DNA from: an uncultured Caryophanales bacterium
GTDB taxonomy: Bacteria > Bacillota_I > Bacilli_A > RFN20 > CAG-826
Length of the DNA stretch: 9,198 nt
Direction: 5' to 3'
Assembly: GCA_946622925.1 (NCBI GenBank)
Contig: CAMOQM010000030.1
Span: 1-9,198, forward strand
The translations under genes were made by a program, and so were the position numbers. The notes beneath the pieces are model-generated. The model saw only the letters and a list, made by a program, of their open reading frames with translations, made no database searches and was not told where the DNA came from. Position 1 is the stretch's first letter. The number at the start of each line of letters is the position of its first letter. Positions 1-8,039 of the stretch are shown here, piece after piece.

Positions 1-1
1 A

Positions 2-1207
2 GCCATGCCCTATACCTATTCCACTGAAACGGTAGGCCAAAAGTATTCGGTTGGGGCTTTGCCCGATGTTTGGCAGACCTGGTTTACCGAACCTGGCAAA
101 TTGATGGAGAAAAATATCATTCGCCCGATAACCACCCAACTAAAAGCCACCAAGTGGGATGAAGCGATGGATGACGCCATGAAAGAGGAATTGACCTTCA
201 ATGGCGAAATCTATGGCATCCCCAGAGACGGTTATGGCTTAGGTTTATTAATGAATAAGAGGATATTAGGCGAAAATGGCTTCCTCCCCGAGATAAATGG
301 CAAATATTCAATTTTCAACGAAGACGGCAGCCCAGCTTACCCCACCACCTTCGAGGAAATAATGCAGATCTCCGAAGAGCTTGTTGATCTTGATAACGTC
401 CGTGGCTTCTTAATGTATTCGGCCAATAAAAACGGCGGTTGGGTTTTCTCTAACCTGGCCTGGAACTATGGCGCCGAACTAGAAAAGAAAGAAGGTAGCA
501 AAGTCTTAGCCAACCTTAACGATCCTGCCGCGATCAGGGCCCTAGAATGGGTTAAGGAAATGCGCGTCAACGGTTATCTCCAAGAAGCCGTCTCCTGCGT
601 CTATAACGATTGGTACGCCAATATCGGAGAACGCGTGGCCTTTGCCGTGGTTGGTTCTGACGTCTTACAAAATGCCAAACTACTTGGCGATGTCTCGATG
701 GATGATCTAGCTTTCGTGCCTATGCCTACTGGCGATGGCCAACACCACTACTCCCTTTATGGTGGCACCCCTTATGTCTTCACCAAGACCGTTTCCGATG
801 CCAAAGTCGAAGGCATTCTTAAGTTCTTCTCCTATATCGGACGTTCGCCCGAACTTAGCGATAACAATATGCTCGCTAAGAAAGAAGGCTATGAAGTGGC
901 TAAGCGCAAAGCCCAGCCTATCCTGCCTAGCATCATGCCTTGGAAAGACCAAGCCTATCTTGCTAGAGCCAAAGAATTAGAGAACCAATACGTTAACGTC
1001 GACATGAAGGATTATTCCCCCTTCTTCGATAACGTTGGTGCCAATAAGCATTCCGAAGTCCCTTATGCCGCCCAGGAAATGTATGCCGCTTTAGACACGG
1101 CCATCCAAAGCGTCTTCACCTCTTTAGAAACCGCTAATTGCGAGGCTTTATTAACCACCGCTAACACCACCCTCCAAAACAAATTAGACGAAAGCGTTAA
1201 CCACTAA
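2..1207 (+). CDS. ABC transporter sugar-binding protein, N-terminus missing
   Basis: This is an extracellular solute-binding protein of the MalE/COG1653 type, the lipid-anchored or secreted receptor that delivers a sugar to the permeases encoded next. Family signs are the GxLPDVW stretch near 53-72, followed by a 'G.iYGIPRDGYG' segment near 203-238 leading into 'lMNKRIL', the 'TTFEEI' segment near 349-360, and the late 'YGGTPYVFTK' segment near 757-786. All are typical of family 1 binding proteins. The frame is open at the window edge (codon GCC at 2-4), and the ATG at 5-7 falls inside the conserved fold. The true start, signal peptide and any lipobox cysteine therefore lie upstream, with perhaps 60-90 residues missing (inference from family length). 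It ends with TAA at 1205-1207, whose last A is the first base of the next gene. The sugar bound cannot be read from the sequence. The GH65 genes downstream suggest an alpha-linked glucose disaccharide or short oligosaccharide. Confidence 0.9.
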   Translation, partial: AMPYTYSTETVGQKYSVGALPDVWQTWFTEPGKLMEKNIIRPITTQLKATKWDEAMDDAMKEELTFNGEIYGIPRDGYGLGLLMNKRILGENGFLPEINGKYSIFNEDGSPAYPTTFEEIMQISEELVDLDNVRGFLMYSANKNGGWVFSNLAWNYGAELEKKEGSKVLANLNDPAAIRALEWVKEMRVNGYLQEAVSCVYNDWYANIGERVAFAVVGSDVLQNAKLLGDVSMDDLAFVPMPTGDGQHHYSLYGGTPYVFTKTVSDAKVEGILKFFSYIGRSPELSDNNMLAKKEGYEVAKRKAQPILPSIMPWKDQAYLARAKELENQYVNVDMKDYSPFFDNVGANKHSEVPYAAQEMYAALDTAIQSVFTSLETANCEALLTTANTTLQNKLDESVNH

Positions 1208-2148
1208 TGAATTCCGACGAAAGAAAGAAAAAAAGGCGCAAATCCCGGATAAAAGCTGCGATTAAACGCAATCTTTTCGGGTGGGCTTTAATGTTAATCC
1301 CCCTTGCCCTTTTCGCTTTCTTTGTTTGGGTTCCGATGCTAAGGAACTTCATCCTTTCCTTCCAAGATAACTATTTCGATCAGAACTTCGTTGGCTTTGC
1401 TAACTTCCAAGCCATCTTTGCTGATCCGGCCTTCCTAAAGGCCTTAGGCAACACCTTCCTCTATATCCTCTTCTCTTTGATAATCGGCTATTTAGTGCCG
1501 GTCATCTTAGGGTTCCTCCTTTCCGAGGTCTTCCATCTTTCCGGACTCTTCCGCGTCTTGCTTTATTTGCCCTGCATGATTTCGGGTATCGCCGTGGTCT
1601 TCCTCTTCTCCACGATGTATGGGGACTCCTCAACCGATTTGTTCAACGTAATCGCCAAGGCCTTTGGTGGGGAAGCCCATCCTTGGAAAGGGGCACCTAA
1701 CCTCATCATCCCTTTAATCGTTTTGGCCATGACTTGGAGGGGTGCGGGATCGACCGCTTTGATTTATCTTTCTTCCTTCCAATCCGTCGACGATTCGATG
1801 TATGAGGCGGCTAGGATCGACGGGGCCAGTCCTTGGCAACGTTTTAGGAAAATCACCGCCCCAAGTCTAAAGGCCACCTTAATCACCTTATTTGTTTTGC
1901 AGATTATCTCCGTGTTCCAGGTTTTCTATGAACCTTTAGTAATTGGACCAAAAGGCGGGCCGCTTAATAGCTCAATGTCGTTGCTGCTTCTTAGTTATTT
2001 ATATGCCTTTGAGGATTTCGAACACGGCAAATCCGCGGCCACCGCGATCGTCTTAGTTTTGATCATTGCCTTATTCACCTTGGCCTATCGCTTGTTGCTA
2101 AGGGTATTAAATGGCGAAACCGGCAATAAAAAGAGGAAACAAAAATGA
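1207..2148 (+). CDS. Sugar ABC transporter permease, MalF/UgpA-like
   Basis: First of two membrane subunits of a CUT1-type carbohydrate importer (binding-protein-dependent transport system inner membrane component). The 313 residues start with a strongly basic cytoplasmic tail (residues 7-21) and contain about six hydrophobic segments, near 23-46, 83-107, 113-136, 164-188, 223-245 and 276-299. The EAA coupling motif is clear at residues 200-219 (E200-A201-A202, then D205-G206-A207 and P219). In this family it docks into the ATPase subunit, here the C-terminal half of the fusion at 7401-9188. The length is near normal for UgpA/MsmF types, without the large periplasmic loop of E. coli MalF. The start ATG overlaps the preceding stop in a TAATG arrangement. 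No good Shine-Dalgarno motif precedes it, so reinitiation by ribosomes leaving the binding-protein gene is likely. No later in-frame ATG would keep the first membrane segment whole. Confidence 0.93.
   Translation: MNSDERKKKRRKSRIKAAIKRNLFGWALMLIPLALFAFFVWVPMLRNFILSFQDNYFDQNFVGFANFQAIFADPAFLKALGNTFLYILFSLIIGYLVPVILGFLLSEVFHLSGLFRVLLYLPCMISGIAVVFLFSTMYGDSSTDLFNVIAKAFGGEAHPWKGAPNLIIPLIVLAMTWRGAGSTALIYLSSFQSVDDSMYEAARIDGASPWQRFRKITAPSLKATLITLFVLQIISVFQVFYEPLVIGPKGGPLNSSMSLLLLSYLYAFEDFEHGKSAATAIVLVLIIALFTLAYRLLLRVLNGETGNKKRKQK
2132..2137 (+). promoter_or_regulatory. Ribosome binding site of the MalG-like permease
   Basis: AGAGGA seven bases before ATG 2145 lies inside the end of the MalF-like gene. 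It supports the ATGA-overlap start over any upstream in-frame codon. Confidence 0.6.
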
Positions 2149-3080
2149 GCCGGGACAATAGAAAGAAAAAAATCATATTGCCCCGCTTCAAGGATAAGCG
2201 TGGAGGCTTCCTCAACTTCGCCGATTACCGCAAGGTTTCTAATCGTATCGGCTATGGCGTGATGGTGGCTTTCCTAATCTTATTCGCCTTCATGGCCGTT
2301 TTCCCCATCGTCTTCCTTTTCGCTTCTTCCATGAAAAGCGTTTCGGAAATCACCTCGGCCACCTATACCTTCTGGCCTAAGGAATGGGATTGGGGCAAAA
2401 TCGGTCGCCTTTGGGAAAGGTTTGACTTTGGCCGTTATTATCTAAATACCTTCGTTTATGTCATCGGGGCCGTTATATGCGCCGTCATTTTCAATTCCCT
2501 TTTGGCCTATGCCGTGGCCATCGTTAAGCCCTTTGGCTATAAGGTCATTAACGCCCTTGTCTTCCTCGGTTACATGGTTCCGACTATTCTAAACATCTTC
2601 CCCTTACTCCAAGAAATAAGAGACTTCGGCTTCCTTAACCCCGATCACCAAAGTTATCTTATCTTTATTCCTTTATGGTTAGGCTTTGGGGCCAATGCCT
2701 ATTATTACATGCTCTTCAGGGATTATTTCTCTAGGCTTCCTAAATCCTTGGTGGAAGCTTCCTCGATGGATGGGGCCAACCAACTTCAGATCTTCTTTAG
2801 GGTCGTATTACCTTTATCCAAACCCATAATCGGTATCGTTGCGATCTTCGCCATGACCGCCTCCTATAGCGACTTCCTCTTGCCCTATTGCTTGCTCCAG
2901 GCTTCCGAATTGCAGACGGTCGTGGTCGGCATCTATAACATCTCCAACATCAATCCCCCGCTTCAGCTGCCGGATTTCTTGTTGCTAATTATGCTTTCGA
3001 TAATCCCCCAAATCATCATATTCCTCGTTTTCCAGCGCCAAATCATGAACGTCGGAGCCGGAAAGGGAAGTAAGGAGTAA
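2145..3080 (+). CDS. Sugar ABC transporter permease, MalG/UgpE-like
   Basis: Second membrane subunit of the importer, expected to pair with the MalF-like protein to form the translocation pore. The 311 residues have a charged N-terminal tail of about 35 residues, longer than many MalG proteins. Six hydrophobic segments follow, near 36-61, 101-126, 134-155, 169-192, 226-250 and 277-297. The EAA loop is at residues 202-227 (E204-A205, D209-G210-A211, then the conserved P223). The C-terminal 'QRQI...GAGKG' is the usual MalG-type end, which in E. coli MalG reaches into the MalK dimer interface. Start choice: ATG 2145-2147 overlaps the upstream TGA (ATGA), with AGAGGA seven bases before it. The gene ends in TAA at 3078-3080, just before the first phosphorylase. 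That transporter and catabolic genes are contiguous supports a shared substrate. Confidence 0.93.
   Translation: MSRDNRKKKIILPRFKDKRGGFLNFADYRKVSNRIGYGVMVAFLILFAFMAVFPIVFLFASSMKSVSEITSATYTFWPKEWDWGKIGRLWERFDFGRYYLNTFVYVIGAVICAVIFNSLLAYAVAIVKPFGYKVINALVFLGYMVPTILNIFPLLQEIRDFGFLNPDHQSYLIFIPLWLGFGANAYYYMLFRDYFSRLPKSLVEASSMDGANQLQIFFRVVLPLSKPIIGIVAIFAMTASYSDFLLPYCLLQASELQTVVVGIYNISNINPPLQLPDFLLLIMLSIIPQIIIFLVFQRQIMNVGAGKGSKE
3072..3077 (+). promoter_or_regulatory. Ribosome binding site of GH65 phosphorylase A
   Basis: AAGGAG sits five bases before ATG 3083 and overlaps the end of the MalG-like gene. An in-frame TAA at 3071-3073 blocks any upstream start, so ATG 3083 is well fixed. Confidence 0.75.
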
Positions 3081-3082
3081 TT

Positions 3083-5329
3083 ATGGCAAAAGTCGGTCAA
3101 CGTTATTTGGAAATCGATCCTTATCGCCTAATCGAAAAAGGCTTCCACAAAGATAAAAACGCCGTTTCGGAATCTTTGTTCTCCTTAGGTAACGAATATT
3201 CTGGGATCCGGGGATTCTTCGAAGAAGGCTGTTCCTTGCCAGGGCTAGTAGGAACTTACTATAACGGCATCTATGAATATGCCTTAGAAGATACCCCAAG
3301 CGCCTATAAAGGCGTGGTCAAAAGGACCCATTTCACCATCAACTCCACTAACTATTTGAAGGTCAAGATAATCGTTGATGGCACCGTCCTTGATTTAGCT
3401 AATGCCGAAATCGAAGACTTCACCCGTGTTTTGGATATGCGGAATGGACTACTCGAACGAAGCTTCACTTGGAAGGTAAGCGGAGCCAAGGTAAGAATCA
3501 AGTTTACCCGTCTACTCTCCATGACCCGTCCTCATCTAGCTTATCAAGGAATAAGTTTTAATTCGGATAAGGACGTGTCGCTAAAAATCTTCTTCCATTT
3601 AGACGGGACGATCCTCCATTGGGGCAAAGATAATTACTGGAAAGCCGACCAAGCCTTCCCTAACGAATTATTCCTTAGGACCCTAACCACCAACCAAAGC
3701 CTATTGACCGCCCAAGAGATCGTCACCAATGCCTCTTTTAAAGAAAAAGGCGTGGCCCCTAAAGAGGTTTATTCTGGATATACCGCTATCATCAGCCCCA
3801 ATGAGGAAGTGAAATTTGAGCGGTTTGTCTCCGCTATCGCTTCTAAAAAAGGTGAAGCTTATAAAGAGCTAGCCCCAGTCGCCAAAGAAGACCTAAAGAT
3901 CGCCAAGAAGCTAGGCCTAGAGGGCTTACTAAAGGAAAACGCCGAGTTCTTCGAAGAACATTACGCCAAATCCGATATCGTCATCGATGGGGATGAAACC
4001 GACCAACAAGGCATCCGCTTCTGCATCTTCCAAATGCTTTCGGCTTATCATGGCTTAGAAGGGGATAACAATATCGGGGCCAAAGGCCTAACCGGCGAAG
4101 CTTATTCCGGACATGCTTTCTGGGACTCGGAAACCTATTGCTTGCCCTATTACTTATTTAATGATCAAAAGGCCGCGAAAAACCTTTTGATGTTCCGTTA
4201 CTTAACATTAAAAGAAGCCAAGGAGAGGGCCATCGACCTAGATTGCGAAGGGGCTTGCTTCCCCATCGCTACCCGTAACGGCAAAGAAGCCTGCACCTTA
4301 TGGCAACATGCCTCCACCCAACTTCAACCCACTTCCGCCGTGGCCTATGCCATCTACCATTACATGAACCTTTATAACGATGAGGCGTTCATGAAAAACT
4401 ACGGGGCGGAGTTACTAGGCGAAATCGCTAAATTCCTTTATTCCAGAGGCTCCTATAATGCCTCTAATACCCATTTTGGTTATTATGGGGTCATGGGGCC
4501 GGACGAATTCCAACTCATGGTGGCCCATAACACTTACACTAACCTCATGGGCAAAAAGAGCATGGAATATGCCTTAAGTGTCCTTAATAACCCTAAATAC
4601 GGCACCAAAGAACTACTTAAGAAGCTAGGGCTAGATGAAGCTAAGCTTAGTAAGATTAAAAAGGCCTGTGACGATATGCTTATCCTCTATAATCCGGAGA
4701 CTAAGCTTTTCGAACAACACCAAGGCTATTTTGATTTGCCGCATATCGACGTCGATAAGATTCCGATGGAAGAGTTCCCCCTCTATTCCCATTGGACCTA
4801 TGACCGCATCTACCGCAACGACATGATTAAGCAACCCGATGTCTTGATGTTCCTTTTCCTCTATAACCAAGACTATAGCGATGAGATAATTAAGGCCAAT
4901 TACGAATTCTATGAGCCTCGTTGCATTCACGAATCCTCTTTATCGCCTTCCATCCATTCGATATTAGCTTCCCAAATCGGAAAAGACCAAGAGGCCCTTA
5001 ACTTCTTTGGCTTTGCCACCCGCCTTGACCTAGACGACTATAACCGCAACACCAGGGAAGGCTTGCATATGACTTCCATCGCCGCGGCTTGGATGAATAT
5101 CGTCTATGGCTTCCTAGGTCTCCGTAGCGATCGCCCAATTCTAAAAGTAAAGCCTACTTTACCGGAGCGTTGGAACCATTATGGGGTCAATTTGACTTAC
5201 CATGGCTTGCCCGTCCGTTTCGACGTCTACGCCGATCATTTCGAGGTCGAGGTAAAAGGTGGCTCCATCGAACTAGCCTATCTCAATCAGGTCTATGTCA
5301 TCGAAAGCAAGAGGTCATTCCCTAGATGA
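3083..5329 (+). CDS. GH65 disaccharide phosphorylase A (maltose-phosphorylase-like)
   Basis: Cytoplasmic glycoside phosphorylase of family GH65. The family cleaves an alpha-glucoside with phosphate and inverts the linkage to give beta-D-glucose 1-phosphate. The 748 residues show the full layout: N-terminal beta-sandwich (about 1-265, with the hallmark 'ESLFSLGNEYSGIRG' near 30-45), linker helices, (alpha/alpha)6 barrel (about 310-680) and a small C-terminal beta domain. Key residues visible are the FWDSE box at 346-350, the general acid Glu475 in GPDEF, Lys583-Gln584, and the phosphate-site HESSLS at 616-621. Length and the C-terminal half resemble Lactobacillus maltose phosphorylase as I remember it. 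The acceptor-specificity loop, residues 404-416, reads CTLWQHASTQLQP instead of the maltose-type HNEWE stretch, so maltose should not be assumed. Nigerose, kojibiose, glucosylglycerol or another alpha-glucoside are open alternatives. The gene begins 2 nt after the MalG-like gene and overlaps phosphorylase B by ATGA. Family confidence is very high, substrate confidence low. Confidence 0.95.
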   Translation: MAKVGQRYLEIDPYRLIEKGFHKDKNAVSESLFSLGNEYSGIRGFFEEGCSLPGLVGTYYNGIYEYALEDTPSAYKGVVKRTHFTINSTNYLKVKIIVDGTVLDLANAEIEDFTRVLDMRNGLLERSFTWKVSGAKVRIKFTRLLSMTRPHLAYQGISFNSDKDVSLKIFFHLDGTILHWGKDNYWKADQAFPNELFLRTLTTNQSLLTAQEIVTNASFKEKGVAPKEVYSGYTAIISPNEEVKFERFVSAIASKKGEAYKELAPVAKEDLKIAKKLGLEGLLKENAEFFEEHYAKSDIVIDGDETDQQGIRFCIFQMLSAYHGLEGDNNIGAKGLTGEAYSGHAFWDSETYCLPYYLFNDQKAAKNLLMFRYLTLKEAKERAIDLDCEGACFPIATRNGKEACTLWQHASTQLQPTSAVAYAIYHYMNLYNDEAFMKNYGAELLGEIAKFLYSRGSYNASNTHFGYYGVMGPDEFQLMVAHNTYTNLMGKKSMEYALSVLNNPKYGTKELLKKLGLDEAKLSKIKKACDDMLILYNPETKLFEQHQGYFDLPHIDVDKIPMEEFPLYSHWTYDRIYRNDMIKQPDVLMFLFLYNQDYSDEIIKANYEFYEPRCIHESSLSPSIHSILASQIGKDQEALNFFGFATRLDLDDYNRNTREGLHMTSIAAAWMNIVYGFLGLRSDRPILKVKPTLPERWNHYGVNLTYHGLPVRFDVYADHFEVEVKGGSIELAYLNQVYVIESKRSFPR
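5309..5315 (+). promoter_or_regulatory. Ribosome binding site of GH65 phosphorylase B
   Basis: AAGAGGT lies ten bases before ATG 5326, a slightly long spacing. An in-frame TAG at 5323-5325, directly before the ATG, excludes any upstream start, so the short N-terminus of phosphorylase B is real rather than a mis-chosen start. Confidence 0.55.
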
Positions 5330-7404
5330 AACGTCATCTAACCCAAAAGACATATAATCCAGAGCAAATCATCCTCGATGGCAATCGTTTCCTTTTGGCT
5401 AATGGCCACCTTGGTTATCGGGGAACTCTCGAAGAATATGGTAAAGACCAATTAGTCGGTCTTCTTATCGCCGGGGTCTATGACCAATATAAGGATGAGT
5501 GGCGGGAAAATCTCGCCTTGCCTAACCCTTTCTTTTTTAAGGCCTATTACGAGGGGGAAGAGGTCTCGGTTTTAACCGCCAAACCCCTTGTTCACCAAGT
5601 CGATTTAGACATCGAAAAAGCCCTCTTTACCCGCCATAGCGAGTTTGGCCCATTAACCATTGATTCGGAGAGGTTAGTTAGCCACTCTGACGATAGCTTG
5701 TTAATCTCTAAAATTACCGTTAAAGCCAATAAGGCTGGAAAGTTTAAATTCGCCTATGGTTTGGACCTGGATATCTATGAAATCCATGGCCCACATTTTA
5801 AGCAAAAAAGCTGCAAAAACGTCAAAAACAAATTAATTTTTGATGGTATTACTAACGAAAATAAAACCATCTTCGTCCAAGCTTCCTACCAAGGTTTGTC
5901 TGGGGAATTTAACGAAAAAGAAGGCCTCTTCTTCTCCTCCATGGTCTTACAAGAAGGCGAGGAAATTAGCCTTGAAATCGTGGCTAAAGTCGATGAAGAA
6001 AAACTAAGGAAATTGCCCAAGGATGACTATGCCAAATTAAAGGGAGATTCGATTCTCACTTTCAATAAAAAATTAGAAGGCTGCAAGGTTGAAATCGAAG
6101 GCGATGAAGAGCTTGATTTTGAAATCGCCTATTCCATTTACCATTGCCTTATTCTAGGCGACGAGAAGCGGATTCGTTCAATCGCCGCTAGAGGCTTATC
6201 CGGGCAAACCTATAAAGGGGCGATATTCTGGGATACCGAGATATTCCTGCTCCCCTTCTTCGTCTTGGCTAACCCTAAAATCGCCAGGAACTTAATTCTC
6301 TACCGCATCGCCACTTTAAACGGGGCTAAGGAAAAAGCCCGTTCCTTAGGTTATGATGGGGCCTATTACGCCTGGGAATCCCAAGATAGCGGATTAGAAG
6401 CCTGCCGTAGCGATAACGTCACCGATCCTATAACCGGGGAAACCGTCGTCACCTATTTTGGGACAAAGCAAATCCATATATCCGCCGACATCGTCTATGC
6501 CATCGACCGTTATATCGAAGCCACCGGCGACGAAAAGATCCTCGATGAAGGGGCGGATGAGGTTATCTTTGAAGTCGCTAAGTTCTTCCTCTCCTATTCT
6601 AGGGAAGACGAGAACGGAATTTCCCATATCGATGATGTCATTGGACCGGATGAATATCATGAAAGGGTCAATGACGAGGCCTTTACTTTGGCAATGGCTA
6701 GGCGCGTCATGAAGATCCTTGCTAAACGCGTCTGTCCCAGTTGCCTTAGCAAGGAGCAAGAAAAGCTTTATTACCGATGCCTTAATATCAAATGGGCCGA
6801 GCCTAAAAAACAAGGCAATGTCATCTCTGAATTCGATGGTTATTTTGATTTAGAGGATATCGATGTCGCCTCATTAAAGAAACGGGTGGTTAATCCTAAA
6901 GACTACTGGGGCGGCAAAAACGGCATCGCCACCCATACCCAAGTCATTAAGCAAGCCGACGTCGTTTCCCTTTTGGCCCTTTGCCCAGAGGATTATGAAA
7001 CCCCCGTTCAACTAGATAATTACGAATATTACTATCCTAGGACTGAACATGGTTCTTCATTAAGCGCTTCGATGCATAGTCTAGTGGCCATTAAACTAGG
7101 AAAATTAGATGAAGCCTATAAATTCCTTCGCTCCTCCTCTTCTATTGATTTGCGTGGGGCGGAAAAGTTATTTGCCGGAGGCATCTATATCGGGGGCACC
7201 CACCCCGCCGCTAACGCGGGAGCCTACTTAGACTTAATCTATGGATTCTTGGGCCTACGTCAAAACAAAGGTAAGATAAGCTTAGACATCCATCTTCCCA
7301 GTCATATCAAATCGGTAACCTTCCGATATAGGAACAACAAGCAGATTTATGAAATCAAAGCCCTCGCTGATGGGCGTTATGAAAGCAAGGAGGTAAAGCA
7401 ATGA
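5326..7404 (+). CDS. GH65 disaccharide phosphorylase B, divergent paralogue
   Basis: Second GH65 inverting phosphorylase, also expected in the cytoplasm and producing beta-D-glucose 1-phosphate. Domains: N-terminal beta-sandwich (about 1-230, with 'LLANGHLGYRGTLEE' near 24-38 and an 'IAGVYD' segment), barrel (about 265-640) and a short C-terminal beta domain. Key residues: FWDTE at 301-305, WES at 350-352, IHISADI around His384, general acid Glu443 in GPDEYHE, Lys542-Gln543, and HGSSLS at 575-580. The long segment between WES and IHISADI, and the 'GGTHPAANAGAY' end of the barrel, resemble kojibiose/trehalose/nigerose-type members more than maltose phosphorylases. At 692 residues it is shorter than the usual 750-790. 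The catalytic set looks complete, so I see a compact enzyme rather than a broken one. It overlaps both neighbours by ATGA. It may act on a different linkage, chain length or acceptor from phosphorylase A; which one cannot be told here. Confidence 0.94.
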   Translation: MKRHLTQKTYNPEQIILDGNRFLLANGHLGYRGTLEEYGKDQLVGLLIAGVYDQYKDEWRENLALPNPFFFKAYYEGEEVSVLTAKPLVHQVDLDIEKALFTRHSEFGPLTIDSERLVSHSDDSLLISKITVKANKAGKFKFAYGLDLDIYEIHGPHFKQKSCKNVKNKLIFDGITNENKTIFVQASYQGLSGEFNEKEGLFFSSMVLQEGEEISLEIVAKVDEEKLRKLPKDDYAKLKGDSILTFNKKLEGCKVEIEGDEELDFEIAYSIYHCLILGDEKRIRSIAARGLSGQTYKGAIFWDTEIFLLPFFVLANPKIARNLILYRIATLNGAKEKARSLGYDGAYYAWESQDSGLEACRSDNVTDPITGETVVTYFGTKQIHISADIVYAIDRYIEATGDEKILDEGADEVIFEVAKFFLSYSREDENGISHIDDVIGPDEYHERVNDEAFTLAMARRVMKILAKRVCPSCLSKEQEKLYYRCLNIKWAEPKKQGNVISEFDGYFDLEDIDVASLKKRVVNPKDYWGGKNGIATHTQVIKQADVVSLLALCPEDYETPVQLDNYEYYYPRTEHGSSLSASMHSLVAIKLGKLDEAYKFLRSSSSIDLRGAEKLFAGGIYIGGTHPAANAGAYLDLIYGFLGLRQNKGKISLDIHLPSHIKSVTFRYRNNKQIYEIKALADGRYESKEVKQ
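7387..7394 (+). promoter_or_regulatory. Strong ribosome binding site of the mutase-ATPase fusion
   Basis: AAGGAGGT, an almost perfect Shine-Dalgarno match, lies six bases before ATG 7401. It is the strongest such site in the window and fixes translation of the fusion at its mutase end. Confidence 0.8.
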
Positions 7405-8039
7405 TCAAAGGCGTCATATTCGATTTGGACGGTGTCTTGGTATTCACCGATTCATTGCATTACAAAGCGTGGAAAAAGATGGCCGATGAAGAAGGCATCT
7501 ATTTCGACGAGACCATCAATTTAAGGCTAAGAGGCGTTTCACGCATCGAATCGCTTAACATCATCTTAGAAAAAGCCACCAAAACCTATAGCGAGGAAGA
7601 AAAGCTCGAACTTGCCACCCGTAAGAACCGTTACTACGTCGAATTGCTTTCTAGCCTAAGTGAAGACGATGTGAAGGCCGAGGACCTTGAAGCCCTTAAG
7701 AAATTAAAGGAAGAAGGCTATCTCCTCGCGGTTGGTTCTTCCTCTAAAAACACCAAGGCCATTATGGATAGGACTGGCCTAACTAAGTATTTCGATCAGA
7801 TCGCCGATGGCACCATGATTAGCCATTCTAAGCCTGATCCCGAGGTATTCTTACTAGCCGCCTCAAAGTTAGGATTAGAGCCCAAAGACTGCGTCGTCAT
7901 CGAAGACGCCGAGGCTGGAATAGAAGCCGCTAACGAAGGCGGGTTCTATTCAATCGCCATCGGACCGGCCACCCAGTTATCGATCCCTCACGCCAAAATA
8001 AAAGCCTTATCCGACCTTCCCGAGCTCCTAGAAAAGAAG
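7401..8039 (+). other. pgmB: Beta-phosphoglucomutase module of the fusion
   Basis: N-terminal half of the fused gene. It matches Lactococcus lactis beta-phosphoglucomutase almost position for position, as I recall that protein. Asp8 is the phosphorylated nucleophile and Asp10 the general acid/base in FDLDG. Cap-domain residues are His20, Trp24 and Arg48 (in GVSR); core residues are Ser113-Ser115 with Lys116-Asn117, Lys144 (SKPDP), and the Mg2+ site Glu168-Asp169. A full cap insertion and an intact second catalytic aspartate argue for a true mutase rather than a general HAD phosphatase. The module is as long as a free-standing enzyme (about 215-220 residues), so nothing essential was lost in joining it to the ATPase. 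Confidence 0.92.

Noticed and set aside
5..7. ATG at 5 as the start of the binding-protein gene
   Set aside because: The frame is open to the window edge and this Met lies inside the conserved fold. A secreted receptor also needs a signal peptide, which is absent, so the gene is truncated on the left.
707..980. Two overlapping 81-codon frames, one on each strand, inside the binding-protein gene
   Set aside because: Both overlap well-conserved binding-protein sequence in other frames and carry no motif.
4631..4930. 99-codon minus-strand open frame inside phosphorylase A
   Set aside because: It is antisense to the GH65 barrel, with no family resemblance and no intergenic space of its own.
6394..6813. 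139-codon open frame on the minus strand inside phosphorylase B
   Set aside because: It lies opposite conserved GH65 catalytic sequence (GPDEYHE and flanks), has no recognisable domain, and is best explained as a shadow of the codon bias of the real gene.
5326..7404. Phosphorylase B as a decaying pseudogene because of its short length
   Set aside because: FWDTE, WES, Glu443, Lys542-Gln543 and HGSSLS are all intact, the frame is unbroken, and the gene sits translationally coupled in the operon.
7401..8039. Mutase module as a generic HAD phosphatase
   Set aside because: The second catalytic aspartate, the cap His20/Trp24/Arg48 and the SKPDP/EDAEAG boxes match beta-phosphoglucomutase, and the neighbouring GH65 genes make its substrate.
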